Position numbers and translations under genes: made by a program. The notes below the pieces were generated by a model. It worked only from the letters and a program-made list of their open reading frames with translations. It was not told where the DNA came from and ran no database searches. From Pleomorphomonas sp. T1.2MG-36 (GTDB taxonomy: Bacteria; Pseudomonadota; Alphaproteobacteria; Rhizobiales; Pleomorphomonadaceae), in the NCBI RefSeq assembly GCF_950100655.1, contig NZ_CATNLY010000023.1:248001-312000 (forward strand): DNA of 64,000 bases. Direction: 5' to 3'. This document shows positions 35,227-44,146 of this stretch, in pieces (position 1 is the stretch's first letter; each line of letters opens with the position of its first letter).

Positions 35227-35616
35227 TCACGAAAGCGTGGCCGCGTATGCACGCCAGCCACCGTATTCGGTAATCTCGCGCTCACCCTCGGTGAGCCATG
35301 GCTCGGCCAGCACGCCGAGAACCTCGCGGCCGTCATCGAGCAGAACCTTGCCGACGCAGAGCCCGGCCGGCTCGCGCATCAGGATGCTCGCCAGGCCCTC
35401 GGGCGGCACCGCCCAGAGCTCCAGAGCGACGGTACCCGACGGTTCGCGGGTTCGGACCATGCCCGGATGACGGTCGCCGATCGACCACGCCCGGTAGCAG
35501 GGGGCGGTATTGGCTTCGGCGACAAAACTGGCACCAGCCGCGATCATGTTGGGATTGAGTTCCAGTCCTCGCATGAGCGTGCCGTTGACAGCGAGCAGCA
35601 CGGTTTCGTTCGGCAT
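35227..35616 (-). CDS. Stand-alone protein like the C-terminal domain of allophanate hydrolase
   Basis: This 129-residue protein resembles the C-terminal domain of allophanate hydrolase (AtzF/DUR1 AH_C domain, gamma-glutamylcyclotransferase-like fold). VNGTLMRG near 9-16, FVAEANTAPCYR near 31, PEGLASILMREPAGLCVGKVLL near 74-95 and a YGGWRAY end are shared with that domain. In allophanate hydrolase this domain decarboxylates N-carboxyurea. Alone, its role is uncertain, but it suggests carbamoyl or N-carboxy chemistry in this operon. It lies between the carbamate kinase and permease genes. Confidence 0.75.
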   Translation of the reverse strand: MPNETVLLAVNGTLMRGLELNPNMIAAGASFVAEANTAPCYRAWSIGDRHPGMVRTREPSGTVALELWAVPPEGLASILMREPAGLCVGKVLLDDGREVLGVLAEPWLTEGEREITEYGGWRAYAATLS

Positions 35617-35707
35617 CGGTTGTTCTCCTCTTTATCGTTGGTGCGACCGGTTCGGGTCGTGAGCGGGGGTGGTGGGTGTTGTCGCTGTTCGCATCTCGAA
35701 GGGGAGC

Positions 35708-36658
35708 TCAGCGGACGAAGCGGGTGCCTGCCTCTCCGGCCACGGCACGCCCCATGGCCTCGGGCGTCGTGATGAGGCCGGTGCCGTCGGGACAGCGATC
35801 GAGATAGGCGAGCATGGTTTCGATCTTCGGCGCCATGCTGCCGGCACCGAAATGGCCTTCGGCCAGAAAGGCGCGCGCCTCGGCGACGGTCATCCGATCG
35901 AGCCAGCGCTCGGACGGGGTGCCGAAATGCACCGCGACGCGCTCGACGCCGGTCGGGATCAGCAGCATCTCCGCGTCCAGACTTGCAGCGAGCAGCGCCG
36001 AGGTCCGGTCCTTGTCGATGACGGCGTCGATGGCGTCGAGGCTGCCGTCGGCATTGCGCGCAACGGCAATGCCGCCGCCTCCGCAGGCGATCACCACCAC
36101 GCCCTCGCGAACGAGGCGCTCGACCAGCGGCGCCTCGACGATCTCGCGCGGCGCCGGAGAGGCGACGACGCGACGCCAACCGCGGCCTGAATCCTCCGCG
36201 ACGCTCCAACCCAGTTGGGTGGCAAGGCGCTCGGCCATCTCGCGGTCCATGTGGGCGCCGATCGGCTTGTCGGGAGCGGCAAAGGCGGGGTCGCCACGAT
36301 CCACCACGGTCTGCGTCACCAATGCGACCACCGGACGGTCGAGCCCGCGCCGGCGCATGGCGTTGCCGAGCGCGTTCTGGAACATGAAGCCGATCGCGCC
36401 CTGGGTATCGCCAACGGCGTAGGGCAGACCGACGGCCGGCACCTCACCTTCGGCGATCTCCGACCGGCGCAGGATGAAGCCCACCTGCGGCCCGTTGCCA
36501 TGGGTGACCACCACCGACCAGCCGGCGGCGATCAGGTCGACGACATGATCGGCCGTGGCGATCACCGCCCGATGCTGGTCGCCCAGCCCACTGGTTTCGC
36601 GCGAGCGGATGAGGGCGTTGCCGCCGACGGCAACCACGGCGATGCGGCGTTGGGTCAT
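35708..36658 (-). CDS. Carbamate kinase
   Basis: This 316-residue protein is an amino-acid-kinase-fold carbamate kinase, which turns carbamoyl phosphate plus ADP into ATP, ammonia and CO2. VAVGGNALI near residue 9-17, VVTHGNGPQVG near 48-58 and VIACGGGGIAVAR near 190 are its signatures. Its start overlaps the stop of the DUF1116 gene by ATGA. In Escherichia coli the equivalent gene (ybcF/allK) sits with the fdrA set and harvests the carbamoyl phosphate made from oxalurate. The same energy-yielding role is inferred here. Confidence 0.93.
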   Translation of the reverse strand: MTQRRIAVVAVGGNALIRSRETSGLGDQHRAVIATADHVVDLIAAGWSVVVTHGNGPQVGFILRRSEIAEGEVPAVGLPYAVGDTQGAIGFMFQNALGNAMRRRGLDRPVVALVTQTVVDRGDPAFAAPDKPIGAHMDREMAERLATQLGWSVAEDSGRGWRRVVASPAPREIVEAPLVERLVREGVVVIACGGGGIAVARNADGSLDAIDAVIDKDRTSALLAASLDAEMLLIPTGVERVAVHFGTPSERWLDRMTVAEARAFLAEGHFGAGSMAPKIETMLAYLDRCPDGTGLITTPEAMGRAVAGEAGTRFVR

Positions 36659-38058
36659 GGCGTTCTCTCCAGATCGGTCGCAAGGGCGGTGAGCGCGTCG
36701 ATGAACGCGACGAGCGGCGCAGTCGTGATGCCGGCACCGATCTGACCGATACCGGCGCGACGGTGAGCAATGCCGGTGTTGATCACCGGAAGCATGTTGC
36801 GGTCGACCACAAGCCGGGCATCGATACCCGCCCCCGAGCCGGCAAAATCGAGAGCCGGCAGGGTGAAGGCCGGATGACGGGTCAGAGTGATCGCCTGCAT
36901 GGCCCGGCTATGGGCGAGCGCGTCGGCCGGGGAGCCGCCCACGAACTTGACGATGGCCGGCGAGGCGGCCATGGCAAATCCACCGACGCCGGCGGTCTCG
37001 GTGATCGCGCTGTCGCCGAGATCGGCAGCCGCGTCCTCGACGCCGTAACCGGGGAAGAACAGTCCTTCGACCGGGTTGGCCGGCGCTTCGAACCAGCGGT
37101 CTCCGGTTCCCGAGAGACGAATACCGAAGTTGACGCCGTTGCGCGCCATCACCGTCACCATCGACGATCCCGGCACGCCGGCCGCGGCGTCGAGCATGGC
37201 CTTGCAGGCCGCCATCGACAGATTGAGGAAGAAGTGGTCGTTGGCCGCGATGAAGGCGAGTGCGTCCGCCCCGGCCGGGAGGCGGGCGAGAGCCGGCGCA
37301 AGACGGCGGATCAGCAACCCCGAGGCAGCCACGTTGCGATTGTGAATCTCGTCGCCCATGTGCAGCGCCTGGGCCATCAGCGGCTTCAGCTCGATCGGCC
37401 CGGTTGCATCGAGCGCGGCCGAGAGCGCCGGAGCCAGGCTGTCGCGCATGAAGGTCAGCCGCTCCAGAACCTCCGGTCCGTTGGCGCCGAAGCGCAGCAC
37501 CTTGCCAAGACCCTCGTTGAGGTTGGAGAAAGCGCGATTGCCGCCGCTGCGATTTTCGACCACGAACACCGGCATGGATGGCGAGATGACGCCGGCCATG
37601 GGGCCGACGGCGCCATGATGGTGGCAAGGATCGAGCGCGATGTCGCCCCGCGCGGCCATGGCGACCGCTTCCTCGACCGACGCGGCCCAGCCCTCGAAGA
37701 CGATGGCGCCGGCGATGGCTCCCTGCACCGGGCCGCACATGTCGGCCCAAGCGATGGGCGGGCCGGCATGCAGCAGGCGACGCCCTTCGGCGAGGCCGGC
37801 GATGGCGTCACGGGCCTGCCGAACGGCAACGAGCACCGGCTGCGCATCGAGATAGGCGGCGAGCGCCTTGGCGTTGGCGATATCGACGCGGGGATCGGAC
37901 ATGAGGCGCGCAAGGACGGCACCAACCTCGCTGTCCCCACGTCCGGGCGGTGTCCAGTCGACGTGGTGGACGGCGCATCCGGCGGCGGCGAGGGTTTCGG
38001 AAAAGCCCGATAGACCGAGGCCGATCACCTCCAGCGGTTCTGCGAAGAGCTGGTTCAT
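36655..38058 (-). CDS. allG: DUF1116 protein, AllG/YlbE-like transcarbamylase subunit
   Basis: This 467-residue protein matches DUF1116 (YlbE), reported to be one of three subunits needed for oxamate carbamoyltransferase activity with FdrA and YlbF. DPCHHHGAVGPMAGVISPSMPVF near residues 138-160 and FFLNLSMAACKAMLDAA near 275 are typical. The start at 38058 overlaps the stop of the fdrA-like gene by ATGA; a longer frame of seven codons is less likely. It is the fourth gene of the operon, between the FdrA-like and carbamate kinase genes. Confidence 0.85.
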   Translation of the reverse strand: MNQLFAEPLEVIGLGLSGFSETLAAAGCAVHHVDWTPPGRGDSEVGAVLARLMSDPRVDIANAKALAAYLDAQPVLVAVRQARDAIAGLAEGRRLLHAGPPIAWADMCGPVQGAIAGAIVFEGWAASVEEAVAMAARGDIALDPCHHHGAVGPMAGVISPSMPVFVVENRSGGNRAFSNLNEGLGKVLRFGANGPEVLERLTFMRDSLAPALSAALDATGPIELKPLMAQALHMGDEIHNRNVAASGLLIRRLAPALARLPAGADALAFIAANDHFFLNLSMAACKAMLDAAAGVPGSSMVTVMARNGVNFGIRLSGTGDRWFEAPANPVEGLFFPGYGVEDAAADLGDSAITETAGVGGFAMAASPAIVKFVGGSPADALAHSRAMQAITLTRHPAFTLPALDFAGSGAGIDARLVVDRNMLPVINTGIAHRRAGIGQIGAGITTAPLVAFIDALTALATDLERTP

Positions 38059-39617
38059 TGTTGTTCTTCCCGAATGCAAGCGACGACATGGGCGGCGAGG
38101 TTGGCCGCCTCTGCGTTGGAACTGGCGACAAGGACGCCGGCGGCCTCCAGCGCGGCGACAAGCGGCGCGCGCGGTTGAGGATCGAGTTCCGTGCCGCAGA
38201 CGTGGGCGATGATGGCGAGCTCGCGCCCTTCGGACCGGGCGGCCGCCCTCGCTCCTTCGACGATACCGAGAAGACCGCGCCCAGGATCGGCATCGGCGCC
38301 GTGACCGAGAACGACGTCGAACAGCAGGACGGCGGTCTCCGGATCGGCGGCTTCGGCGAGGAGGCGTGCGTCCCGCAGCGACGGGTCGATCATCGGATGG
38401 GGACGCCCTTCGGTGAAGGCGTCGTCGCCCATGTCGACGAGACTGTTGCCGTGACCTCGGGCGAGCTCGACCAGAGGCGTGGCACCGGGAGCCGGCGCGT
38501 TCGACTCGCAGGCATTGCCGCTGGCGAGGAGGATCAGTTGCGCCTCATAGCAGAATGTGCCGCCGGCAAAGACGCCGCGTACCCACCGTTGACAGGGAGC
38601 AAGGCTCCGGGCTGCGGCAGCGGCCGCCGTCTTGAGGTCTGGGGACAGCGCGGCCGGTGCGGGCGGCGTTTCGCCGGCCAGAAGGGCACCGGCGACCTCG
38701 GCCGCATGCCGCAGACTGTGAGCGCGGACCACGCCGTGGTCGGTTGCTCCGGCCGTCTCGCCGAGGAAATGAACGACGACCGGCTTGCCGCAGGTCCGCG
38801 CCGCATCCAGGACCTTCCTGGCAACGGCTGGCTCGGGAGGCTTGGAAATCAGCACGATCAGGCTGGTCTCCGGGTCGTCGGCCAGCATGCGGATCGCCTG
38901 CCGCATGGTGCGGCCATCGACCCCGGCATGCAGATCCCGACCGCCAGTACCGATCGCCTGGGAGATCCCGGTACCGAGATGGTGGAGCGCGCAGGTCACT
39001 TCCTGAAGGCCGGTGCCGGACGCTGCGACCACGCCGACGGGGCCTCGGCGGACGACGTTCGCAAAACCGAGCGGCATTCCGTTGATGATCGCCGTGCCGC
39101 AATCGGGGCCCATGAGCAGGCGATCGTTCGCTTCCGCCAACCGCTTGAGGTCGATTTCGTCGGGCTCGGCCACGTTGTCGCTGAACATCATGACGTTGAG
39201 CCCGGCAGCCAGAGCCTTCCGGGCCTCTGCCGCGGCATAGCGCCCCGGAACGGAAATCAGCGCCAGGTTGGACCCTGGGTGACGCTCGACCGCCATGCCG
39301 ATGCTTTTGAGCGGCAAGGGGCGCATGCCGTCACTGCTGCCGTCGTCGCCCTTGGGGCTTAGCGCCGCGTCCGCGGCTGCAAGGGCAGCTTCTGCGACAG
39401 CCTCGTCGGCGGCGGTCAGCGCGATGACGAGATCGCCCGGTGAAGGCGCCATATCGAGGGCGAGACCCGCCTCTCGCATGCGCGCCAGATTGGCTTCCGT
39501 TGCCATGGCGACGGTCACCTCGCCGATGCCTTGCGTTCGACCGAGCACGGCCGAGATCTGCATCAGGGACACCGAGTCCTTGTAGAGGTTCGGGTAGCGT
39601 TTACTGAATAGAGCCAT
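38055..39617 (-). CDS. fdrA: FdrA/AllF-like protein (acyl-CoA-synthetase-like transcarbamylase subunit)
   Basis: This 520-residue protein matches FdrA, a member of the succinyl-CoA-synthetase-like superfamily with CoA-binding-type folds. YKDSVSLMQISAVL near residues 12-25, LLMGPDCGTAIING near 165 and FGGTGLQEVT-like VVAASGTGLQEVTCALH near 195 are diagnostic. FdrA is the large subunit of oxamate carbamoyltransferase in recent Escherichia coli work. The ATG at 39617 gives the family N-terminus and overlaps the DUF2877 gene end by 17 bases. Coupling to the DUF1116 gene is by ATGA. Confidence 0.87.
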   Translation of the reverse strand: MALFSKRYPNLYKDSVSLMQISAVLGRTQGIGEVTVAMATEANLARMREAGLALDMAPSPGDLVIALTAADEAVAEAALAAADAALSPKGDDGSSDGMRPLPLKSIGMAVERHPGSNLALISVPGRYAAAEARKALAAGLNVMMFSDNVAEPDEIDLKRLAEANDRLLMGPDCGTAIINGMPLGFANVVRRGPVGVVAASGTGLQEVTCALHHLGTGISQAIGTGGRDLHAGVDGRTMRQAIRMLADDPETSLIVLISKPPEPAVARKVLDAARTCGKPVVVHFLGETAGATDHGVVRAHSLRHAAEVAGALLAGETPPAPAALSPDLKTAAAAAARSLAPCQRWVRGVFAGGTFCYEAQLILLASGNACESNAPAPGATPLVELARGHGNSLVDMGDDAFTEGRPHPMIDPSLRDARLLAEAADPETAVLLFDVVLGHGADADPGRGLLGIVEGARAAARSEGRELAIIAHVCGTELDPQPRAPLVAALEAAGVLVASSNAEAANLAAHVVACIREEQQ

Positions 39618-40452
39618 GGTCCGATCCGGTTGATCTGTTGAAGTCCGATCGGGCTGCGGCAAGCAGCCCGGCAATTCCGTCGGCGCCGGAGCTTGCGCCG
39701 ATCACAAGGGCCGCCTCGACGGCCTTCCAGACCGGCAAGACCGGGCATGGGGCGTCGAGAGCATCGGCAAGCAACGCCATCGGCTCCGAGAAACGCCCCG
39801 CCAGCGCCTCGCGCAAATAGTGGCGGCTCACCGGCGTCGTGGTCGCGAGACGGGGCCGAAGCGCCTCGGCGAGGCCGTCGCGCCAAGCGCGCGCTTCCGG
39901 TCGGCGAGACAGCCAGGCGAGACAGCCGACCAGCAGGTCGTCGCCCGATGGCGTCAGGCCCTGCCCGAGGCCGACGAGGGTGGTCGCCGCGCGCTTGAGC
40001 CCATCGACATTTCCTCCTGTCAGCGCCAAGCCGAGACGCGTCGCAAGGGTTTCCACCTCGGGCGGCAGGCGCTTTTGCGGCCACCGGTCAAGATAGGTCT
40101 CAAGGTGGGCGGAAGCCGCCTCGACCCGAGCCCGCCGTCGGTCGTCCGACACCCTTTCGCCGATCGGAGGCGGCTGCCAGACAGAGGCTTCGAGAAATGT
40201 TCCGCTCACTCCTCCGCAGCGCCAAAGCCCACCGGACAGATGGAAGGCGGTACCCGGCTGGAACAGTTGATCGAGCGGCACGGAGACGCGCAGCTTCAGG
40301 GCGCGTGGAAGATGCGGTAGGTCGGCCGTCGTCAGCACCAGAAGGGTGCCGTCGTCCACTTCCACGTTACAGACCCGTCGGAAAACGGGGCCGATCCGCC
40401 CGTCGACCGAAGCCGGCCAGGAGGAGCCGAGCGACAAGCCCGGCAGCAGCAT
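39601..40452 (-). CDS. allH: DUF2877 protein, AllH/YlbF-like transcarbamylase subunit
   Basis: This 283-residue protein matches DUF2877 (YlbF), recognised by GLGQGLTPSGDDLLVGCL near residues 165-182. It is the third component, with FdrA- and YlbE-like proteins, of an oxamate-transcarbamylase-type complex. It starts eight bases from the stop of the cysteine hydrolase gene and overlaps the FdrA-like gene by 17 bases, so the operon is tightly packed. Confidence 0.85.
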   Translation of the reverse strand: MLLPGLSLGSSWPASVDGRIGPVFRRVCNVEVDDGTLLVLTTADLPHLPRALKLRVSVPLDQLFQPGTAFHLSGGLWRCGGVSGTFLEASVWQPPPIGERVSDDRRRARVEAASAHLETYLDRWPQKRLPPEVETLATRLGLALTGGNVDGLKRAATTLVGLGQGLTPSGDDLLVGCLAWLSRRPEARAWRDGLAEALRPRLATTTPVSRHYLREALAGRFSEPMALLADALDAPCPVLPVWKAVEAALVIGASSGADGIAGLLAAARSDFNRSTGSDHGSIQ

Positions 40453-40459
40453 GATGGCG

Positions 40460-41122
40460 TCACCCGGCGAGAGCGCTGGAAACGGCCGCCGATCGGGCTA
40501 CCCAACCGACAATTGCGCCCTGCGCTCGGATCATCTCGAGAGCGACACGATGGAACTCGGGGAAGTAGGAAGCGACGGCGTCTTCGACCACCAGCACCTC
40601 ATAGCCACGGTCGTTGGCCTCACGCGCGGTGGTGTTGACGCAGACCTCCGTGGTCACGCCGCAGAGGATCAGTGACCGGATGCCGTTCGCCTCGAGAATG
40701 AGGTGCAGGTCGGTCTCGTAGAAGGCGCCTTTGCCCGGCTTGTCGAGGATCGGCTCACCCTCGATCGGATAGAGCTCGGGAATGAAGTCGTGGCCCTTCT
40801 CCCCTCGGACCAAGATGCGACCCATTGGCCCATCGGTGCCGATGAAGGTCTTGCCGCCGCGCGTCCGCTTGGCGGGATGCAGATCGGCGAGATCGGGACG
40901 GTGGCCCTCGCGGGTATGGATAACCAGAAGCCCGGACCGGCGCGCAGCGTCAAGCACAGCCTTGCAAGGAGCGATCGCAGAGCGGAGCAACGACACATCG
41001 TTCCCAAGCATCTCTCCGAAGCCGCCCGGCTCAATGAAGTCCCTCTGCATATCAATCATGATTAAAGCAGTTGACTTCAGGTCGAATTTGAAAGAAAAAG
41101 GTTGGGCGTCGAGGGTTTTCAT
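40460..41122 (-). CDS. Isochorismatase-family cysteine hydrolase (BiuH/ureidoacrylate-hydrolase-like)
   Basis: This 220-residue enzyme has the Asp-Lys-Cys triad of the isochorismatase-like hydrolases: Asp24 in MIDMQRDF, Lys in DKPGKGAF near 134 and Cys in [14 protein letters not shown] near 161. [13 protein letters not shown] near 69-81 and [10 protein letters not shown] near 113 are shared, from memory, with biuret amidohydrolase. These enzymes cleave amide or carbamoyl groups. It is the first gene of the operon with a good promoter upstream, so it probably performs the first step on the imported compound and feeds the transcarbamylase. Confidence 0.87.
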   Translation of the reverse strand: MKTLDAQPFSFKFDLKSTALIMIDMQRDFIEPGGFGEMLGNDVSLLRSAIAPCKAVLDAARRSGLLVIHTREGHRPDLADLHPAKRTRGGKTFIGTDGPMGRILVRGEKGHDFIPELYPIEGEPILDKPGKGAFYETDLHLILEANGIRSLILCGVTTEVCVNTTAREANDRGYEVLVVEDAVASYFPEFHRVALEMIRAQGAIVGWVARSAAVSSALAG

Positions 41123-41170
41123 CGGGGCAAATCCAGGGTGCCGTGTTGAGCGAATACGCTGATTGCCCTG

Positions 41171-41198
41171 ACTATAGTAACGTCGGCAAAATTATCAA
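41171..41198 (-). promoter_or_regulatory. Promoter of the ureide-type operon
   Basis: On the minus strand TTGATA (41193-41198) and TATAGT (41171-41176) are separated by 16 bases, about 50 bases before the cysteine hydrolase start. Nothing else in the gap matches as well. Confidence 0.6.
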
Positions 41199-41220
41199 AA
41201 TACAATGTTTTGACGCAGAT

Positions 41221-41237
41221 CCGCAAACAATTTGCGG
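41221..41237. promoter_or_regulatory. 17-bp inverted repeat CCGCAAA-CAA-TTTGCGG
   Basis: A perfect 7-3-7 inverted repeat lies in the 360-base gap between the divergent cysteine hydrolase and SorC genes, just upstream of the minus-strand promoter. It could be a LysR/AllS-like or SorC-type site. The rest of 41123-41483 shows no gene. Confidence 0.45.
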
Positions 41238-41483
41238 GTAAGGGCCACCTGCGGCGCGGAGTTCCGGCTCTCCCGTTCTGCGACGCGACCTCTTCCGGCA
41301 TCGCAGACGCCCCGCGAGCCAAGTGGCAACTCGGTGCGGTCCGGCTTCGGAATGCAGTCTGCGTCCGCTCGGCTGCCGCGAGGCCGGAAAGACGGCGCGT
41401 TTCGTCCGATTGAAGATGTTTCGGACTTGAAACGGCCGCTCCCTTGCGGGATCACTGACACACGGGAGCTGCAATGAGCGGGG

Positions 41484-42467
41484 TTGGACGTGGGGCGGAT
41501 CAACGAAGGGCCGGGGGATAATGATCGCGACATCCAGGAAACGGACGCCATGCGGGCGCGTGTCGCCTGGTATTATTTTGTCGGCGGCCTCACGCAGCAA
41601 GAGATAGCGCGCAAGTTCGAGATCACGCGGACGCGCGTCAACCGTATCGTCGGGCAACTCCGGGCCGAGGGTTCGGTTCGTACCGAGATCAAACTCCCCC
41701 TCGTCGGCTGCATCGAGCTCGAAAACAAGCTGGAAAGCCGGTTTGGCCTGCAATCGGCCCGGGTCGTGCCTCACCTGGAAGATGACCACGAGCAACAAAG
41801 GGTGCTTGGCGAAACCGCCGGAGAGCTCCTGGACTCGCTGCTCGAAGACGGGTCCAGGCTTGGCGTCGGCTGGGGCCGCACACTCGCCTCCGCCTTGCCG
41901 CGCATAACGCCGCGAAGCCAATCCAAGGGCTGGGTGGCGACCCTGATGGGCGGCATGACGCAGGGGCTCGGAACCACGACGTTCGAGCTGGCCACGGCGT
42001 TCGCCAAGGTCCTCGGGTCGGAGTGCTTCTATCTGGCCGTCCCCATCTACCTGCCGACGGCCGACAGCCGCCTTCTGCTCGAAGGCCACTACGGCATTGC
42101 CGACGTCCTGGCCCGCATCAAGCAGCACATGGACATCGCCTTCGTCTCCTGCGGCGACATGTCCCCGCGTTCCCAGCTCGTGGGTACGCGCGTGGTATCC
42201 GAGCACCTCGAGTCGCTTCTGGCGGCGGGCGCCGTTGGCGATCTGCTCGGTCTTTTCATCGACGAGAACGGCCGGCCGGTGAAGCACCCCCTCAACGAGC
42301 GGCTCATGGCGCTGGATCTCGAGGACCTGAGGGGCGTCCACCAATCCATTCTTGCATCCGGTGGCGTTCACAAGATGCCGATCATCAGGGCCGTGTTGCG
42401 CGCCGGCTATGTCAAGCATCTGGTGACCGACGAGCGCTGCGCAGATCTGTTGTTGCGTTCAGTCTGA
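41484..42467 (+). CDS. SorC-family sugar-binding transcriptional regulator
   Basis: This protein of up to 327 residues has an N-terminal helix-turn-helix (GGLTQQEIARKFEITRTRVNRIV) and a sugar-phosphate-binding SorC domain (MGGMTQGLGTTTFELA near 152, IYLPTADSR near 190). It should control the kinase and transporter genes that follow. The start is uncertain: TTG 41484 begins the longest frame, while ATG 41550 has AGGAA upstream and gives a 305-residue protein beginning right before the DNA-binding helix. It is eight bases ahead of the FGGY kinase gene. Confidence 0.88.
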   Translation: MDVGRINEGPGDNDRDIQETDAMRARVAWYYFVGGLTQQEIARKFEITRTRVNRIVGQLRAEGSVRTEIKLPLVGCIELENKLESRFGLQSARVVPHLEDDHEQQRVLGETAGELLDSLLEDGSRLGVGWGRTLASALPRITPRSQSKGWVATLMGGMTQGLGTTTFELATAFAKVLGSECFYLAVPIYLPTADSRLLLEGHYGIADVLARIKQHMDIAFVSCGDMSPRSQLVGTRVVSEHLESLLAAGAVGDLLGLFIDENGRPVKHPLNERLMALDLEDLRGVHQSILASGGVHKMPIIRAVLRAGYVKHLVTDERCADLLLRSV

Positions 42468-42475
42468 GGGAAGCC

Positions 42476-44047
42476 ATGCCGAAGGGAGTGATCGCGGTCG
42501 ACGTCGGTTCGCGTCAGGTTCGGGCCGGACTTTTCGATCTCGCGGGAACGCTGGTGGCGCATGCCCGACACGACATCGCGCTCGGCCAGCACAGCAATGC
42601 CATGGCAACCTACCGGATGGAGGAAATCTGGGCGGCGGTTTGCGCCACCGTGGCCGACTGCGGCGCCCAGGCCCGCACCCACGACCTCACCGTCACCGGG
42701 CTCGCCTTCGACGCGACATCGTCCCTGTATGTCGACAATGCCGGATCACCGATCGCCGACGGGCAAGGGAATATCTTCGGATGGATGGATCATAGGGCTC
42801 AACAGGAATCGGCCGAGATCAACGCCACGCGGCACCCATACCTTCGGTTCTTCGGCGGAGCGATTTCCCCGGAAATCCACCTGCCTAAAATCGTCTGGTA
42901 CGAGCGTCACCGCTCCGATGACCGGACCGGCACGGTCTGCTTTCGCGATGTCTGCGACGAGCTTGCCCGTCGCGCCACGGGGGTGGACGCCAGGTCGAGA
43001 TCGGCGCTCGTCTGCAAATGGCCCTTCGTGCCGTCCGAGGACGCCCCCTGGCAACGGGACCTGCTCGCGGCCCTCGGGCTTGGGGGGCACGGCGGCCCGG
43101 ATCTTGTCGAGGGGGCGGTGCGCGACCTTGGCGACGTCCATGGCCGACTGACAACCGCGGCGGCGCGTCAGCTCGGCCTGCCCGAGGGCGTGGTGGTCGG
43201 AGTTGGGGCGATCGATGCCGAGGCCGGCGTGCTCGGCAACGTCGGGGCCAATCTGGACGCCATCATCGGTCGCACGCTGCTGATGACGGGCGGAACCTCC
43301 ACGAACTTCATGGCGTTCTCGGCCGATCCGCACTTCATTGCCGGCGTCTGGGGGCCGTTCCGTGATGCCGTCTTTCCCGGCTTATGGATGCATGAAGGTG
43401 GACAAAGCTTCTCCGGTGGCGCGCTCGATGCGGTACTGAGGCAGCATCCGGCCAGTCCGGGCGAACCGGCGGCCGACACTCACCGCCAAGCCGCCGCCGA
43501 CATTCTGGCTCTGCTCGCCGAGGAAGGGCGGCAGTTCGCGGCCCAGAAACATCTGGTCCCCGACTGGCTCGGCAATCGCGCTCCGCTCAATGATAGCCGC
43601 GTGCGGACGATCATGAGCGGTCTCGGACAGGAGCTCGACTACCGGTCATTCCTGGAAAGCTACTACGCCACCGCCCGTGGGCTCGCACTGCAGATGCGGC
43701 AGGTCGTCGATCATCTCAATGCCCACGGATATGCGATCGACACGATCCATCTGTCCGGCGGGCACAGGCACAACCCCCTGCTCGTCCAGCTTTACGCGGA
43801 CTGCTTCGATGGCGCACTCCATCTCTGCGAGGCGCCCGAACCGGTGCTGTCAGGGACGGCAATGATTGCCGCAGTGGCGGCCGGTCACTATCCGACCTTG
43901 CGCGCCGCCACCGCCAGGATGTCGACAAAAACCAGACTGGTGGAGCGGAATGCAGCCCGCGCCGCCCAGCTCGACGCCGACTACGGCGTGTACCTTCGCC
44001 TCTACGAGGTGAGAAACGAGATCTTTCGGGCCAGCCTTCCCATGTGA
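42476..44047 (+). CDS. FGGY-family carbohydrate kinase (ribulokinase-like)
   Basis: This 523-residue protein is an FGGY kinase that phosphorylates a ketopentose, polyol or related sugar with ATP. AVDVGSRQVRAGLFD near residues 6-20 is the phosphate-1 loop, GWMDHRAQQE near 101 is the substrate loop, MTGGTSTNFMAF near 271 is phosphate-2, and IHLSGGHRHNPLLVQLYAD near 423 is the adenosine motif. It most resembles the D-ribulokinase (YDR109C/FGGY) group by memory. It follows the SorC gene after eight bases, with GAGGGAAG as ribosome site. The longer frame upstream is overlap with SorC. Confidence 0.9.
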   Translation: MPKGVIAVDVGSRQVRAGLFDLAGTLVAHARHDIALGQHSNAMATYRMEEIWAAVCATVADCGAQARTHDLTVTGLAFDATSSLYVDNAGSPIADGQGNIFGWMDHRAQQESAEINATRHPYLRFFGGAISPEIHLPKIVWYERHRSDDRTGTVCFRDVCDELARRATGVDARSRSALVCKWPFVPSEDAPWQRDLLAALGLGGHGGPDLVEGAVRDLGDVHGRLTTAAARQLGLPEGVVVGVGAIDAEAGVLGNVGANLDAIIGRTLLMTGGTSTNFMAFSADPHFIAGVWGPFRDAVFPGLWMHEGGQSFSGGALDAVLRQHPASPGEPAADTHRQAAADILALLAEEGRQFAAQKHLVPDWLGNRAPLNDSRVRTIMSGLGQELDYRSFLESYYATARGLALQMRQVVDHLNAHGYAIDTIHLSGGHRHNPLLVQLYADCFDGALHLCEAPEPVLSGTAMIAAVAAGHYPTLRAATARMSTKTRLVERNAARAAQLDADYGVYLRLYEVRNEIFRASLPM

Positions 44048-44146
44048 TAGCAGGACGCCGGCAGCAGTCAGATCCGAACACGCTGTTGAACGGATCGTTT
44101 CGTCGGCCCAAGCCGCACGACCGGACCGCTCTACTCCAGAACCGGC

